This document shows, piece by piece, positions 16,637-25,491 of a stretch of DNA of 58,811 bases. Source of the DNA: Akkermansia muciniphila. Lineage in GTDB: Bacteria > Verrucomicrobiota > Verrucomicrobiia > Verrucomicrobiales > Akkermansiaceae. The first letter of the stretch is position 1; each line of letters opens with the position of its first letter. The stretch covers positions 1 to 58,811 of the forward strand of contig CAMDLP010000016.1 in NCBI GenBank assembly GCA_945901795.1, read 5' to 3'. Position numbers and translations under genes: made by a program. The notes under the pieces are model-generated. The model saw only the letters and a list, made by a program, of their open reading frames with translations, did not search any database and was not told where the DNA came from.

Positions 16637-17790
16637 TTTCCGATCCGTCCATGTTCTCCTCGTCTCCCACGCTCGAACCGGGCGCGGATGACGACCAGTT
16701 GCTGCGGATCTCGTTAGGACCGCAGCACCCGTCCACGCACGGCGTGTTCCGCATGAACGTGGTGCTCGACGGCGAGACGGTCGTGAGCCTCAAGCCGGTG
16801 TTCGGTTATCTCCACCGCAACCACGAGAAAATCGCGGAGAACGCGACCTATCTGAGTTCGATGCCCTACACCGACCGGCTCGACTACATCTGTCCGCTCA
16901 GTAACAACTGGGCCTACGCCCACGCCGTGGAAAAGCTCGCGGGCATCGAGGTGCCGGAGCGCGCCGAATTCATGCGGGTGATCACCGCGGAGCTCACCCG
17001 CCTGATCAACCACACCGCCTTCATGGGTTTCATCCTCGGCGACATGGGCGCGTGGGGATCAGCACTGATGTATGCCTTCCGCGAGCGGGAGAAAATCCTC
17101 GATCTGTTCGAAGACCTGACCGGCGCGCGGATGATGGCGAACTTCATGCGCTTCGGCGGCTGCCGCAACGACCTGCCCGCGGGCTGGGCCGCCAAAGTGG
17201 GCGTTCTAATCGATGGTTACGGACCGTTTCTCGACGAGATGGAGCAATTGCTGGTGGGTAACGAAATCCTGCTGGCCCGCACTCAGGACGTCGGCGCGCT
17301 GCCGAAGGATGTGCTCATCAACGGCGGCATCACCGGCCCGATGTTGCGCGCCGCCGGGGTGAACTACGACATCCGCAAAGTGGAACCCTACGGCATTTAC
17401 GAGCGCTTCGATTTCCGCATCCCGCTCGGTGAAAAGGGCGACTGTTACGACCGCATCATGATCCGTTTCCTGGAGATGCGCGAGTCGTTGAAGATCCTCC
17501 GCCAGGCGATCGACCAGCTTCCGGATGGCGACTTTATCCATCCCAAGGCGAAGATCCGCAACTTCAAGCCACCGGTCGGCGAGGCTTACGGCCGCATCGA
17601 GGGACCGAAGGGCGAACTCGGATTTCACCTCATCAGCGACGGCACCACCAACCCGTATCGCTATCGCGTCCGGCCGCCGAGTTTCATCAATCTCACCCTG
17701 CTGGAAGACATGTGCCTCGGCCTCGATCTGGCGGACGTGGTCATCATCCTCGGAAGCATCGACATCGTGTTAGGGGAGGTGGACCGATGA
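16633..17790 (+). CDS. nuoD: NADH-quinone oxidoreductase subunit D
   Basis: 385 aa. The 49 kDa-subunit features are clear: [15 protein letters not shown] near residue 30, [21 protein letters not shown], and a C-terminal end [23 protein letters not shown]. NuoD lines the quinone pocket next to NuoB. It overlaps nuoC by ATGA and nuoI by ATGA (17787-17790). The HPSTHG histidine that contacts quinone is present, so quinone reduction looks intact. Confidence 0.95.
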   Translation: MISDPSMFSSSPTLEPGADDDQLLRISLGPQHPSTHGVFRMNVVLDGETVVSLKPVFGYLHRNHEKIAENATYLSSMPYTDRLDYICPLSNNWAYAHAVEKLAGIEVPERAEFMRVITAELTRLINHTAFMGFILGDMGAWGSALMYAFREREKILDLFEDLTGARMMANFMRFGGCRNDLPAGWAAKVGVLIDGYGPFLDEMEQLLVGNEILLARTQDVGALPKDVLINGGITGPMLRAAGVNYDIRKVEPYGIYERFDFRIPLGEKGDCYDRIMIRFLEMRESLKILRQAIDQLPDGDFIHPKAKIRNFKPPVGEAYGRIEGPKGELGFHLISDGTTNPYRYRVRPPSFINLTLLEDMCLGLDLADVVIILGSIDIVLGEVDR

Positions 17791-18446
17791 GCATCGACCG
17801 TCTGCCCGCGCCAAAGAAACCGGGGCGCTGGTCCGTGCCCGGTCTTGGCTTGCTTAAAGGCCTGGCGGTGACCGGAAAGAACATGGTCCAGAGCTTCTAT
17901 CGCGAGGACCGCATGACCACCGTCCAGTATCCGGAGGAGCGCGCGCCGATCAGCCCGAATTTCCGGAACTTCCCGTTCCTCGTTTACGACAACGAGGATT
18001 CGTTGGCCGGTTTGCGCTGCGTGGCCTGCTCGATCTGCGAGAAGGAATGTCCGCCGCAGTGCATCTACATCGTGCTGGAGCGCGATGAGAACGGCAAGTC
18101 GCTCAAGCGGCCGAAGATCTTTGATATCGACGTCTCCGTCTGCATGAACTGCGGGATTTGCGCCGAGGTCTGCCCGTTCGACGCGATCTACATGGATGGC
18201 GAATACGAATTGAGCACGGACAACCGTTTCGAAGGCCTGTTATTCAACCGCGAACGCCTGGCGAAGTCCGCCGCCTATCACGCCAAGCTCCGACCCGAGC
18301 AGGCCGCCGAAGTGGAGGCCAAGCGCAAGGCGGAGGAAGAGAAAAAACTCGCCGCGCAAGCCGCGAAGGAAGCCAAGGCGAAAGCCGACAAGGAAGCCAA
18401 GGACAAGGCCGCCGCAGAAACCGAACAGAAAGGAGAGAGCGCATGA
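17787..18446 (+). CDS. nuoI: NADH-quinone oxidoreductase subunit I (two 4Fe-4S clusters)
   Basis: 219 aa from ATG 17787. It binds clusters N6a and N6b: [12 protein letters not shown] (cysteines about 78, 81, 84, 88) and [12 protein letters not shown] (about 119, 122, 125, 129). The last 45 or so residues form a highly charged helix rich in E, A and K ([20 protein letters not shown] and on to KGESA), absent from ordinary NuoI proteins of about 180 aa. The tail could be a docking or shielding element, but this is only inferred. It overlaps nuoH by ATGA; AAGGAGAG upstream of the nuoH ATG is a good ribosome site. Confidence 0.95.
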   Translation: MSIDRLPAPKKPGRWSVPGLGLLKGLAVTGKNMVQSFYREDRMTTVQYPEERAPISPNFRNFPFLVYDNEDSLAGLRCVACSICEKECPPQCIYIVLERDENGKSLKRPKIFDIDVSVCMNCGICAEVCPFDAIYMDGEYELSTDNRFEGLLFNRERLAKSAAYHAKLRPEQAAEVEAKRKAEEEKKLAAQAAKEAKAKADKEAKDKAAAETEQKGESA

Positions 18447-19669
18447 GTTTGTTAGCCGTCCAAACCGCCGTGCCTTCACTCTGGTCGCCGGAGTGGCTGC
18501 CCCGCTTGCCGCAGAGGTTGGTGGAAATGATCCTCCAGAATTTCGGCGCGCCGGATTGGCTGGTGTCGATCGCCGGATTCATCGTCGCCGCCTCCACCGT
18601 GGTCGGCGTGTTCATGGGCGGCTTCGCCTTGCTGTCATTGATCGAACGCAAAACGCTGGCCCGCATCCAGAACCGGATCGGCCCCAACCGCGCGGGCTGG
18701 TTCGGTATTCTCCAACCGGTGGCGGACGGCATCAAGATGCTGACCAAGGAGGACATCGTGCCCGCCAAGGCTGAGTGGTTGCTGCATCTGGCAGCTCCGA
18801 TTCTAATCGTAATTCCGTCGATTCTCGCGCTCGGAGTGATTCCCTACGGCCGCGAATGGACGCCGGTGCCGCTCGAACTCGGGCTGTTGTTTTTCTTCTC
18901 GGTCGGCGCGTTGACGGAACTCTCGGTGTTCATGGCCGGCTGGGCGAGCGGATCGAAATTCCCGATGCTCGGCGCGATGCGGGCGATCTCGCAGATGGTG
19001 AGTTACGAACTGCCGCTGATCATCTCAGCGCTCGGCGTGGTGATGGTTTCCGGAACCCTCTCGCTGCCGATGATCGTGGACAAACAGGCAGGTTTCCAAC
19101 TCGGTTTCATCCCCGCCTGGAACCTCTTCACCCCATGGGGATTGGTGGCGGGCCTGGTGTTTTACATCGCGGCCATCGCGGAGGCGAACCGCTGCCCGTT
19201 CGACCTGCCGGAGGGCGAGTCTGAAATCGTCGCGGGTCACATGACGGAATACTCCGGCTTCAAATACGCGTTGTTTTTCATGGGCGAATACCTAGGGCTC
19301 TTCGCCATCTCCGGGCTGGGCATCACGCTCTTCCTCGGTGGCTGGCAGGCACCGCTGCCCGGACTCGGCTTCGTGCCTTCATGGATCTGGTTCTTCTCGA
19401 AGCTGGCGGTGGTCATCATGTCCTTCCTCTGGATTCGCGGCACTTTCCCGCGCGTCCGGATCGACCAGTTGATGCGTTTCGCCTGGCTCTGCATGATCCC
19501 GATGGCGCTGCTGACGCTGCCGGCCGCGGCGATCTGGCACTTCGCCGGCCGCGGCCTGCTAGGCTGGGTGACGACCGTGCCGCTGCTGCTCATTCCCTGG
19601 GTGATTATCACCGTGATCTATAACAGACGCCTCGCCCCCGCCACACGGCACTACACCTTCGCCGAATGA
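18443..19669 (+). CDS. nuoH: NADH-quinone oxidoreductase subunit H
   Basis: 408 aa from ATG 18443. A membrane protein with about 8 TM segments. The NuoH hallmarks are present: LIERKTLARIQNRIGPNRAG, WASGSKFPMLGAMRAISQMV, AEANRCPFDLPEGESEIVAG and YSGFKYALFFMGEY. NuoH forms the quinone channel and the start of the E-channel, whose glutamates lie in the PEGESE loop. It overlaps nuoI and nuoJ by ATGA. The upstream extension of the open frame is a shadow of nuoI. Confidence 0.95.
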   Translation: MSLLAVQTAVPSLWSPEWLPRLPQRLVEMILQNFGAPDWLVSIAGFIVAASTVVGVFMGGFALLSLIERKTLARIQNRIGPNRAGWFGILQPVADGIKMLTKEDIVPAKAEWLLHLAAPILIVIPSILALGVIPYGREWTPVPLELGLLFFFSVGALTELSVFMAGWASGSKFPMLGAMRAISQMVSYELPLIISALGVVMVSGTLSLPMIVDKQAGFQLGFIPAWNLFTPWGLVAGLVFYIAAIAEANRCPFDLPEGESEIVAGHMTEYSGFKYALFFMGEYLGLFAISGLGITLFLGGWQAPLPGLGFVPSWIWFFSKLAVVIMSFLWIRGTFPRVRIDQLMRFAWLCMIPMALLTLPAAAIWHFAGRGLLGWVTTVPLLLIPWVIITVIYNRRLAPATRHYTFAE

Positions 19670-20175
19670 TCCCGCTCCTCATACTCTCTCCGCTGATCCT
19701 CCTCTCCGCCCTTGGCGCGGTGTGGAAGGCGCGGCCGGTCCATGCGGCGTTGTTGCTGGCGCTCGCGCTGGCTCTGAATGCCGTGCTCTATCTGGTGATC
19801 GGCGCGGACTTCATCGGTTTGGTGCAGTTCATGGTCTATGTCGGCGCGGTGGCGGTGCTGATCGTCTTCTCGCTACTGATCACCCGGCCCGGCGACGAGG
19901 CGGAGGAAATCGCGCGGCGTCCGCGTTCCCTGCTGCCGGGACTGGTTTGCACGGTGCCGGTGCTGGCGGTGTTGATCTGCTCGATTTCACGGGTGTCCCC
20001 ACCCGCGGCCGTCGAAGCTCCTGCATTTTCGGTGGAGCAACTTGGCACGGCGCTTTTCACCACGCACGCGCCCGCCGTCGTCACGGTGGGTGTCTTACTA
20101 ACCGCAGTGATGATCGGGGCGGCGTTGTTTGCCCGCGATGCCGGTAAGAAGCCTCAAACCCCTTCCGACTCATGA
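19666..20175 (+). CDS. nuoJ: NADH-quinone oxidoreductase subunit J
   Basis: 169 aa, about five TM segments. GLVQFMVYVGAVAVLIVFSLL (in part) is the NuoJ TM3 signature with its conserved tyrosine; it is followed by LLITRPGDE. The C-terminal TM segment (VVTVGVLLTAVMIGAALFA) is typical. It overlaps nuoH and nuoK by ATGA. NuoJ is part of the link between the Q site and the pump units. Confidence 0.92.
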   Translation: MIPLLILSPLILLSALGAVWKARPVHAALLLALALALNAVLYLVIGADFIGLVQFMVYVGAVAVLIVFSLLITRPGDEAEEIARRPRSLLPGLVCTVPVLAVLICSISRVSPPAAVEAPAFSVEQLGTALFTTHAPAVVTVGVLLTAVMIGAALFARDAGKKPQTPSDS

Positions 20176-20483
20176 CGCCGCTTGCACTCCTGCTCACGCT
20201 TTCCTCGCTGCTGTTCACGCTCGGCCTGTTCGCCGTGCTGACCCGCCGCAACGCGATTCTGATCCTCGTCGGCATCGAACTGATGCTCAACGCGGCCAAC
20301 ATCAATTTCATCGCCTTCTGGCGTTACGGTCCGCCCGACCCGGAGCTAACCGGGCCGATGTTCGTCCTGTTCTCGATCGCCATCGCGGCCGCGGAAGCCG
20401 CCGTGGGCCTGGCCATCATCCTGATGGTTTTCCGCCACACGCGTTCCACCGACCTCGACAAACTGGATACGCTCCATGGTTGA
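20172..20483 (+). CDS. nuoK: NADH-quinone oxidoreductase subunit K
   Basis: 103 aa with three TM segments. TM2 carries ILIGIELMLNAANIN-like sequence (seen as ILVGIELMLNAANINF, glutamate about 37) and TM3 IAAAEAAVGLAIIL (glutamate about 72), the two membrane glutamates essential in NuoK. It overlaps nuoJ by ATGA and nuoL by 8 bases. Confidence 0.95.
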   Translation: MTPLALLLTLSSLLFTLGLFAVLTRRNAILILVGIELMLNAANINFIAFWRYGPPDPELTGPMFVLFSIAIAAAEAAVGLAIILMVFRHTRSTDLDKLDTLHG

Positions 20484-22497
20484 AAATTTACATCTCCTGC
20501 TCGGGTTGGTGCCGCTGCTGCCTCTGCTAGCGGGCGGGATCATCGCGTTTCTGCCGAACCGCCGCGGGCGGATCGCGTCGAAACTCGCGGTGGTGGCCCT
20601 GGTGGGTTCCTGCCTGATCGCGCTGGCGGCCTTGTTCTGCGCGCTGGCACCGTCGGAGGGAAAACCCTTGGTAGCGACTTCGTTGACTTGGCTCACCTAC
20701 GGCGATGTGGCGTTGAAAGTCGGCTTGTTGCTCGATCCGATGAGCGCGGCGATGGCGGCGATGGTCACGTTCGTCGCGTTGTGGATCTTCATCTACAGCA
20801 TCGGCTACATGGAAAACGAGGCGCGCTTCGGGCGCTTCTTCGGGTTCCTCTCCTTGTTCTGCGGCGCGATGCTGCTGGTGGTTTTATCGAACAGCTTGCT
20901 GCTGCTGTTCATGGCGTGGGAACTCGTCGGCCTCGCCTCCTACATGCTCATTGGATTCTATTTTGAAAAGCCCTCCGCCGCCGCTGCCGCGCAGAAAGCC
21001 TTCATCACCACCCGCGTCGGCGACATGGCGTTTTTCCTCGGCATGATCTGGCTCTATCGGCAGTCCGGCACGCTGCTCTTCTACGATGGCGGAAACGGTT
21101 TGCTCGAATCCGGCGCGCTCGCGTCGCTGGCCGGCACCACCACCATCGGCGGACTAACGGTTTCGGCCGCCGCCGCGCTGCTACTGCTGGTGGGGGCCAT
21201 GGGGAAATCCGGCCAAGTTCCGCTGCACACCTGGCTTCCCGACGCGATGGAAGGCCCGACTCCGGTGTCCGCGCTGATCCACGCCGCGACGATGGTCGCC
21301 GCCGGTGTGTTCATGGTCGCCCGCACCCATCCGATTTTCGCGAATGGCGGAGGATTGACCGTGCCACTCACCGCATGCGCGTGGATCGGCGGAATCACCG
21401 CGCTTTACGCCGCGCTGGTGGCGCTTGCGCAAACCGACATCAAACGCATCCTCGCCTACTCGACCGTCTCACAACTCGGCTTCATGATGGTCGCGCTCGG
21501 CACCGGCGGGGTGGCGGCGGCGATGCTCCACCTGATCTGCCACGCGTTCTTCAAGGCCTTGCTCTTCCTCTCCGCCGGCTCGGTGATCCACGGCTGCCAC
21601 GGCGAGCAGGACATCCGCAAGATGGGCGGGCTTTCCAAGTCGATGCCCCGCACCTTCGTCGCCTACGCGGTCGGCATGATGGCGCTCTCGGGGTTCCCGT
21701 TTATCTTCTCCGGCTTCTGGAGCAAGGAGGCGATCCTGCACAGCGCGCAGGTTTGGCCTGGCGGCAAAGGCCCGTTTTTGTTAGCAGTCGCGGCGGCCCT
21801 GCTGACTGCGTTTTACATGACCCGCCAGGCCTTGCTGGTGTTCCGCGGTCGTCCCCGGACACCCGGCGTTTCCCATCCACACGAAAGTCCTTCCGTGATG
21901 ATCGTGCCACTCTACGTGCTGGCCGCAGGTGCTGTCCTGCTGTCCCTTGTCGGCACGCCTATCTGGCCGTGGTTTGAAAAATGGATCAACGGCGAGTCGG
22001 CAGTCTTCGATGGCGGTGCACTGAACCACGGGCTCGGACTGATCACCCTCTCGCTGGGAATCGTTACCGTCGGCGTCGGCCTGGCCTGGAAGGTCTATCG
22101 AAATCCATCGGACGACAGCAACGCCCCCGATCCCTTGGCGGGAAAACTCGGCGGCGTCTGGAATTTCCTCGAACGCGCGATGGGCTTCGACGCGCTCTAC
22201 GAAAAAGCCATCATCGGACCGCTCGCGTTCTTCGCAGGTGCCATCGACGCCCTGGAACGCCAGATCTTCGTGCCGTTGATGGGCGTCGGTGAGGCTTGCA
22301 TCAAGACCTTCGGCCGCTGGACCGGAGCATCCGATGAAAAGGGCCTGAACGATGGCTTCAACCGCATGTGTTCCGGTTTGCAAGACCGCGCCGATTCCGC
22401 TTCCCGCAGTCAGAACGGTCGCCCGCAGGGTTATCTCCGGGCCATCGGCCTCGGGATGTCCGTCCTCCTCATTCTCTATTTCTGGCTCAGCGCCTAG
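20476..22497 (+). CDS. nuoL: NADH-quinone oxidoreductase subunit L (distal pump)
   Basis: 673 aa, an antiporter-like subunit of 14-16 TM helices. The key residues are present: TM5 glutamate in MAWELVGLASYMLIGF, TM7 lysine in GAMGKSGQVPLHTWLPDAM, and EGPTPVSALIHAATMVAAG after it. It is about 60 residues longer than E. coli NuoL (613 aa); the extra length appears to lie after residue 560, in the region of the lateral helix, before the last TM (GMSVLLILYFWLSA). A longer arm would be needed to span an additional pump subunit, and this operon has two nuoM genes. Confidence 0.95.
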   Translation: MVENLHLLLGLVPLLPLLAGGIIAFLPNRRGRIASKLAVVALVGSCLIALAALFCALAPSEGKPLVATSLTWLTYGDVALKVGLLLDPMSAAMAAMVTFVALWIFIYSIGYMENEARFGRFFGFLSLFCGAMLLVVLSNSLLLLFMAWELVGLASYMLIGFYFEKPSAAAAAQKAFITTRVGDMAFFLGMIWLYRQSGTLLFYDGGNGLLESGALASLAGTTTIGGLTVSAAAALLLLVGAMGKSGQVPLHTWLPDAMEGPTPVSALIHAATMVAAGVFMVARTHPIFANGGGLTVPLTACAWIGGITALYAALVALAQTDIKRILAYSTVSQLGFMMVALGTGGVAAAMLHLICHAFFKALLFLSAGSVIHGCHGEQDIRKMGGLSKSMPRTFVAYAVGMMALSGFPFIFSGFWSKEAILHSAQVWPGGKGPFLLAVAAALLTAFYMTRQALLVFRGRPRTPGVSHPHESPSVMIVPLYVLAAGAVLLSLVGTPIWPWFEKWINGESAVFDGGALNHGLGLITLSLGIVTVGVGLAWKVYRNPSDDSNAPDPLAGKLGGVWNFLERAMGFDALYEKAIIGPLAFFAGAIDALERQIFVPLMGVGEACIKTFGRWTGASDEKGLNDGFNRMCSGLQDRADSASRSQNGRPQGYLRAIGLGMSVLLILYFWLSA

Positions 22498-22504
22498 TCA
22501 CGCC

Positions 22505-24022
22505 ATGTTGTTACTCTCACTCTTGCTACTCCCCTTGGTGGGTGCCGTGTTGATCGCCGCATGGCCCGGTCTGGACCGCAGGTGCGCGGTTCGCCTTGCG
22601 ATCACGTGGGCCATCGTGCCGGTGGCGGTGGTCGCCGCGATCGGCTTGCAAGGCGGCGCGTCCTGGTCGCTGCCGTGGATGCCGGACGCGAACATCCATC
22701 TGGCCTTCCATGCCGACGGCACCTCGTGGCTGTTCCTGCTTCTAACATCGATGATCACGCTGTTCTCGCTCGCGGTATCGGGCAGGTTGAACATCGGAGA
22801 CCGCGCCTATTGCGCGTTGATCCTGGTGATGGAGTCGATGCTCTTCGGCGTCTTCACCGCCACCCATTTTATCCCCTGGTTCCTGTGCTGGGAGATGACC
22901 TTGATTCCCGCCTATCTGCTGATCCGGCTATGGGGCGGCAAGGGCGCGCCGCGAGCGGCGCTGCGGTTCTTCGTCGTCACCCTGGCGGGCGGGGTCTGCA
23001 TGTTGTTGGGTTTCCTCGCCTTGCAGTTGTCGGTCGGCACCATGGATTTCGCGGAGCTGGGCCGACTCGCCGCCAATCACGAGCTTGCCGCGGGTCTGGC
23101 CAAATCCTTCTCCTCCACCGGTCTTGAGGGTTACACGCTGTTGACGGTGGTTGCCGTTGCGGTGTTCCTCGGGCTGGCGGTGAAAATCCCCGTAGTGCCG
23201 TTTCACGCGTGGTTGCCGGACGCTTACGCGGAGGCTCCGACTCCGGTCACGATCCTGCTAACCGGCCTGCTCTCGAAGATGGGCGTTTACGGGTTGTTCA
23301 GGGTTTTCCTGCCGATTTTCCCCGAGGTGCTGCCGGGGTTGGCTCCCTGTTTGACCGCGCTGGCGGTGGCGACTGTGCTGCTAGGCGCGGTCGCCGCTCT
23401 CGCGCAAAAGGATCTGAAGCGAATCCTCGCCTACTCATCCGTCAACCACCTCGGTTACTGCGTTCTCGCCGTGGCGGCGGTGGCCGCGGCTCAAACGGAC
23501 CGCGCCGCGATGGCATCGGCGGTTTCAGGCGTCGTCTTGCAGGCCTTCAATCACGGGGTGATCGCTGCGGCGTTGTTTTTCGGCATCGGCATTCTCGAAA
23601 CGCGGAGCGGGGGACAACGCGGCTTGAATGATTTCGGCGGCCTGCGCGCGCGCATGCCGGTGTTCTCCGGGCTGATGGGACTCGCGTTGTTCGCCTCGCT
23701 AGGACTTCCCGCCTTGAGTGGATTTGTCGGGGAGTTTCTAATCTTCAACGGCGTGTTCGGACTGGTTCCATGGTCCGCCGCCATCTCGGTGATCGGCTTG
23801 CTGCTCACCGCCGTTTTCCTGCTCCGCATAATCCGCAAGGTGTTCCACGGTCCCTTGCTTCCGGCCATGGAAAAATGGACCGACCTCACCGTCGGCGAGC
23901 GCTGGTTGTTCGCGCCCGCCATCGCCTTGATCGTGATCCCCGGCCTGTGGCCGCAGGTGCTCCTTCACTTCATCAATGGCGACACGCTCCGCCTGCTCGA
24001 CCTTCTCCACCCGATCCCATGA
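22505..24022 (+). CDS. nuoM: NADH-quinone oxidoreductase subunit M (first copy)
   Basis: 505 aa from ATG 22505, 7 bases after nuoL. An antiporter-like pump with all key charges: TM5 glutamate in CWEMTLIPAYLLIRLWG, TM7 lysine in LAVKIPVVPFHAWLPDAY, TM8 lysine in LLSKMGVYGLFR, and the TM12 glutamate in SGFVGEFLIF. This is the canonical NuoM of the pair. It overlaps the second nuoM by ATGA (24019-24022). Confidence 0.95.
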   Translation: MLLLSLLLLPLVGAVLIAAWPGLDRRCAVRLAITWAIVPVAVVAAIGLQGGASWSLPWMPDANIHLAFHADGTSWLFLLLTSMITLFSLAVSGRLNIGDRAYCALILVMESMLFGVFTATHFIPWFLCWEMTLIPAYLLIRLWGGKGAPRAALRFFVVTLAGGVCMLLGFLALQLSVGTMDFAELGRLAANHELAAGLAKSFSSTGLEGYTLLTVVAVAVFLGLAVKIPVVPFHAWLPDAYAEAPTPVTILLTGLLSKMGVYGLFRVFLPIFPEVLPGLAPCLTALAVATVLLGAVAALAQKDLKRILAYSSVNHLGYCVLAVAAVAAAQTDRAAMASAVSGVVLQAFNHGVIAAALFFGIGILETRSGGQRGLNDFGGLRARMPVFSGLMGLALFASLGLPALSGFVGEFLIFNGVFGLVPWSAAISVIGLLLTAVFLLRIIRKVFHGPLLPAMEKWTDLTVGERWLFAPAIALIVIPGLWPQVLLHFINGDTLRLLDLLHPIP

Positions 24023-25491
24023 CTCCCGCCTGGACCATTCTATCCGCTTTCGCCGGGGCCTTGCTGGTGCTCCTGCTGCCCGCCCGCATGGCCCGAGTGA
24101 TCGCTCTCGCCGCTTCGCTTGTGGGTGCGATGGCTGCGGCTATTTCCTGTCTGACGCGCTTGGGAAATCCTGCGGATCCCGTCTGGTCGTTCGACCGCCC
24201 GTGGATTCCAAGTCTCGGCGTCCGCTTCCATCTTGCCGCCGACGGGCTTTCTCTAACCTTGCTCTTGCTCACCGGCATCGTGGCGGTCGCCGGGGTGTTG
24301 TTTTCCTGGAACGTGGAACGCCGGCCACGCGCGTTTTTCGCCTTTTTCCTGACCATCATCGGCGGGGTTTACGGCGTGTTCCTCAGCCGCGACGCTTTCC
24401 TGCTGTTTGTTTGTTATGAAATCGTGATCCTGCCGAAATACATGCTCATCGCCATCTGGGGATCGACCCACAAGGAATACGGCGCGATGAAACTCACGAT
24501 GTATTCCATCGGCGCGAGCGCGCTGATCATCATCGGGCTGGTGGTCGCCTACGCCGCTGCCGGCGGGACCAGTTTTGATCTCGCGCATCTCGCAGCCGCG
24601 CAGTATTCGCCGGCGCTTCAGGCTTGGGCGTTTCCCGTTCTCTTCCTCGGCTTCGCGGTGTTGGCGGGCATGTGGCCGTTCCACACCTGGGCGCCGACCG
24701 GTCACGTCGCCGCTCCTACTGCGGCATCGATGCTGCTCGCGGGCGTGGTGATGAAACTCGGGGCTTACGGCGCGCTGTGCGTGGCCATGCCGCTGTTTCC
24801 GCAGGGTTTCGAGCAATGGAAGCCGGTGATCGCCGGGTTGGCGGTGATTGGAATTGTTTACGGCGCGCTGACTGCCTTGTCGCAGAAGGACCTCAAGTTC
24901 GTGATCGGTTATTCTTCCGTCAGTCACATGGGTTTTGTTTTGCTAGGTCTCGCCGCCGGCACGCACTGGGGCCTGCGCGGCGCGGTGTTACAAATGATTT
25001 CCCATGGCATCATCGCCGGACTTCTCTTCGGCATCGCCGGGCGCGTGGTCTATGAACGCACCCACACCCGCGACTTGTCGGAGCTCCGAAAGTTCGATCT
25101 GTGGCGCACCCTACCCGGAGCGACGGTGGGCTTCACCCTCGCCACCGCGGCGTCGATGGGACTGCCGGGATTCAGCGGATTCGTGGCGGAAATCTCGGTG
25201 GCGATCGGCCTCTGGCAATCCTATCCGTGGTTGGTGCCCGTAATCGCGGTGGGAATCATCATCACCGGCGCGTTCTCGTTGCGCGCCTTGCACAAGACGT
25301 TCTTCCCGGTGAGGAAATCCGACGATGCCGTAGCGCCCGCTCTTCCGTGCCTGACCTGGCCTGAGATTTCGGCCATCTCGCTTTTGATCGCGGTTTCCCT
25401 CGCCATCGGTATCTATCCGAAGCCGTGGGTCGTCCTGATCGACGACGGACTGCGCTCGCCCTTGTTCCAATCCATCCTTTCCAAACCGTGA
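24019..25491 (+). CDS. nuoM: NADH-quinone oxidoreductase subunit M (second copy, NuoM2)
   Basis: 490 aa from ATG 24019. It is clearly NuoM-like (CYEIVILPKYMLIAIWGS, PFHTWAPTGHVAAPTAAS, MKLGAYGALC, FSGFVAEISV) but diverges from the first copy. The TM7 lysine found in pump subunits (AVKxPxxPFHxWLPDAH) is replaced: the segment reads AVLAGMWPFHTWAPTGH, so the lysine and the following aspartate are both missing. The TM5 glutamate, TM8 lysine and TM12 glutamate remain. Complexes with two NuoM subunits are known and are thought to pump extra protons; whether this copy pumps is uncertain. It overlaps nuoN by GTGA. Confidence 0.93.
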   Translation: MTPAWTILSAFAGALLVLLLPARMARVIALAASLVGAMAAAISCLTRLGNPADPVWSFDRPWIPSLGVRFHLAADGLSLTLLLLTGIVAVAGVLFSWNVERRPRAFFAFFLTIIGGVYGVFLSRDAFLLFVCYEIVILPKYMLIAIWGSTHKEYGAMKLTMYSIGASALIIIGLVVAYAAAGGTSFDLAHLAAAQYSPALQAWAFPVLFLGFAVLAGMWPFHTWAPTGHVAAPTAASMLLAGVVMKLGAYGALCVAMPLFPQGFEQWKPVIAGLAVIGIVYGALTALSQKDLKFVIGYSSVSHMGFVLLGLAAGTHWGLRGAVLQMISHGIIAGLLFGIAGRVVYERTHTRDLSELRKFDLWRTLPGATVGFTLATAASMGLPGFSGFVAEISVAIGLWQSYPWLVPVIAVGIIITGAFSLRALHKTFFPVRKSDDAVAPALPCLTWPEISAISLLIAVSLAIGIYPKPWVVLIDDGLRSPLFQSILSKP

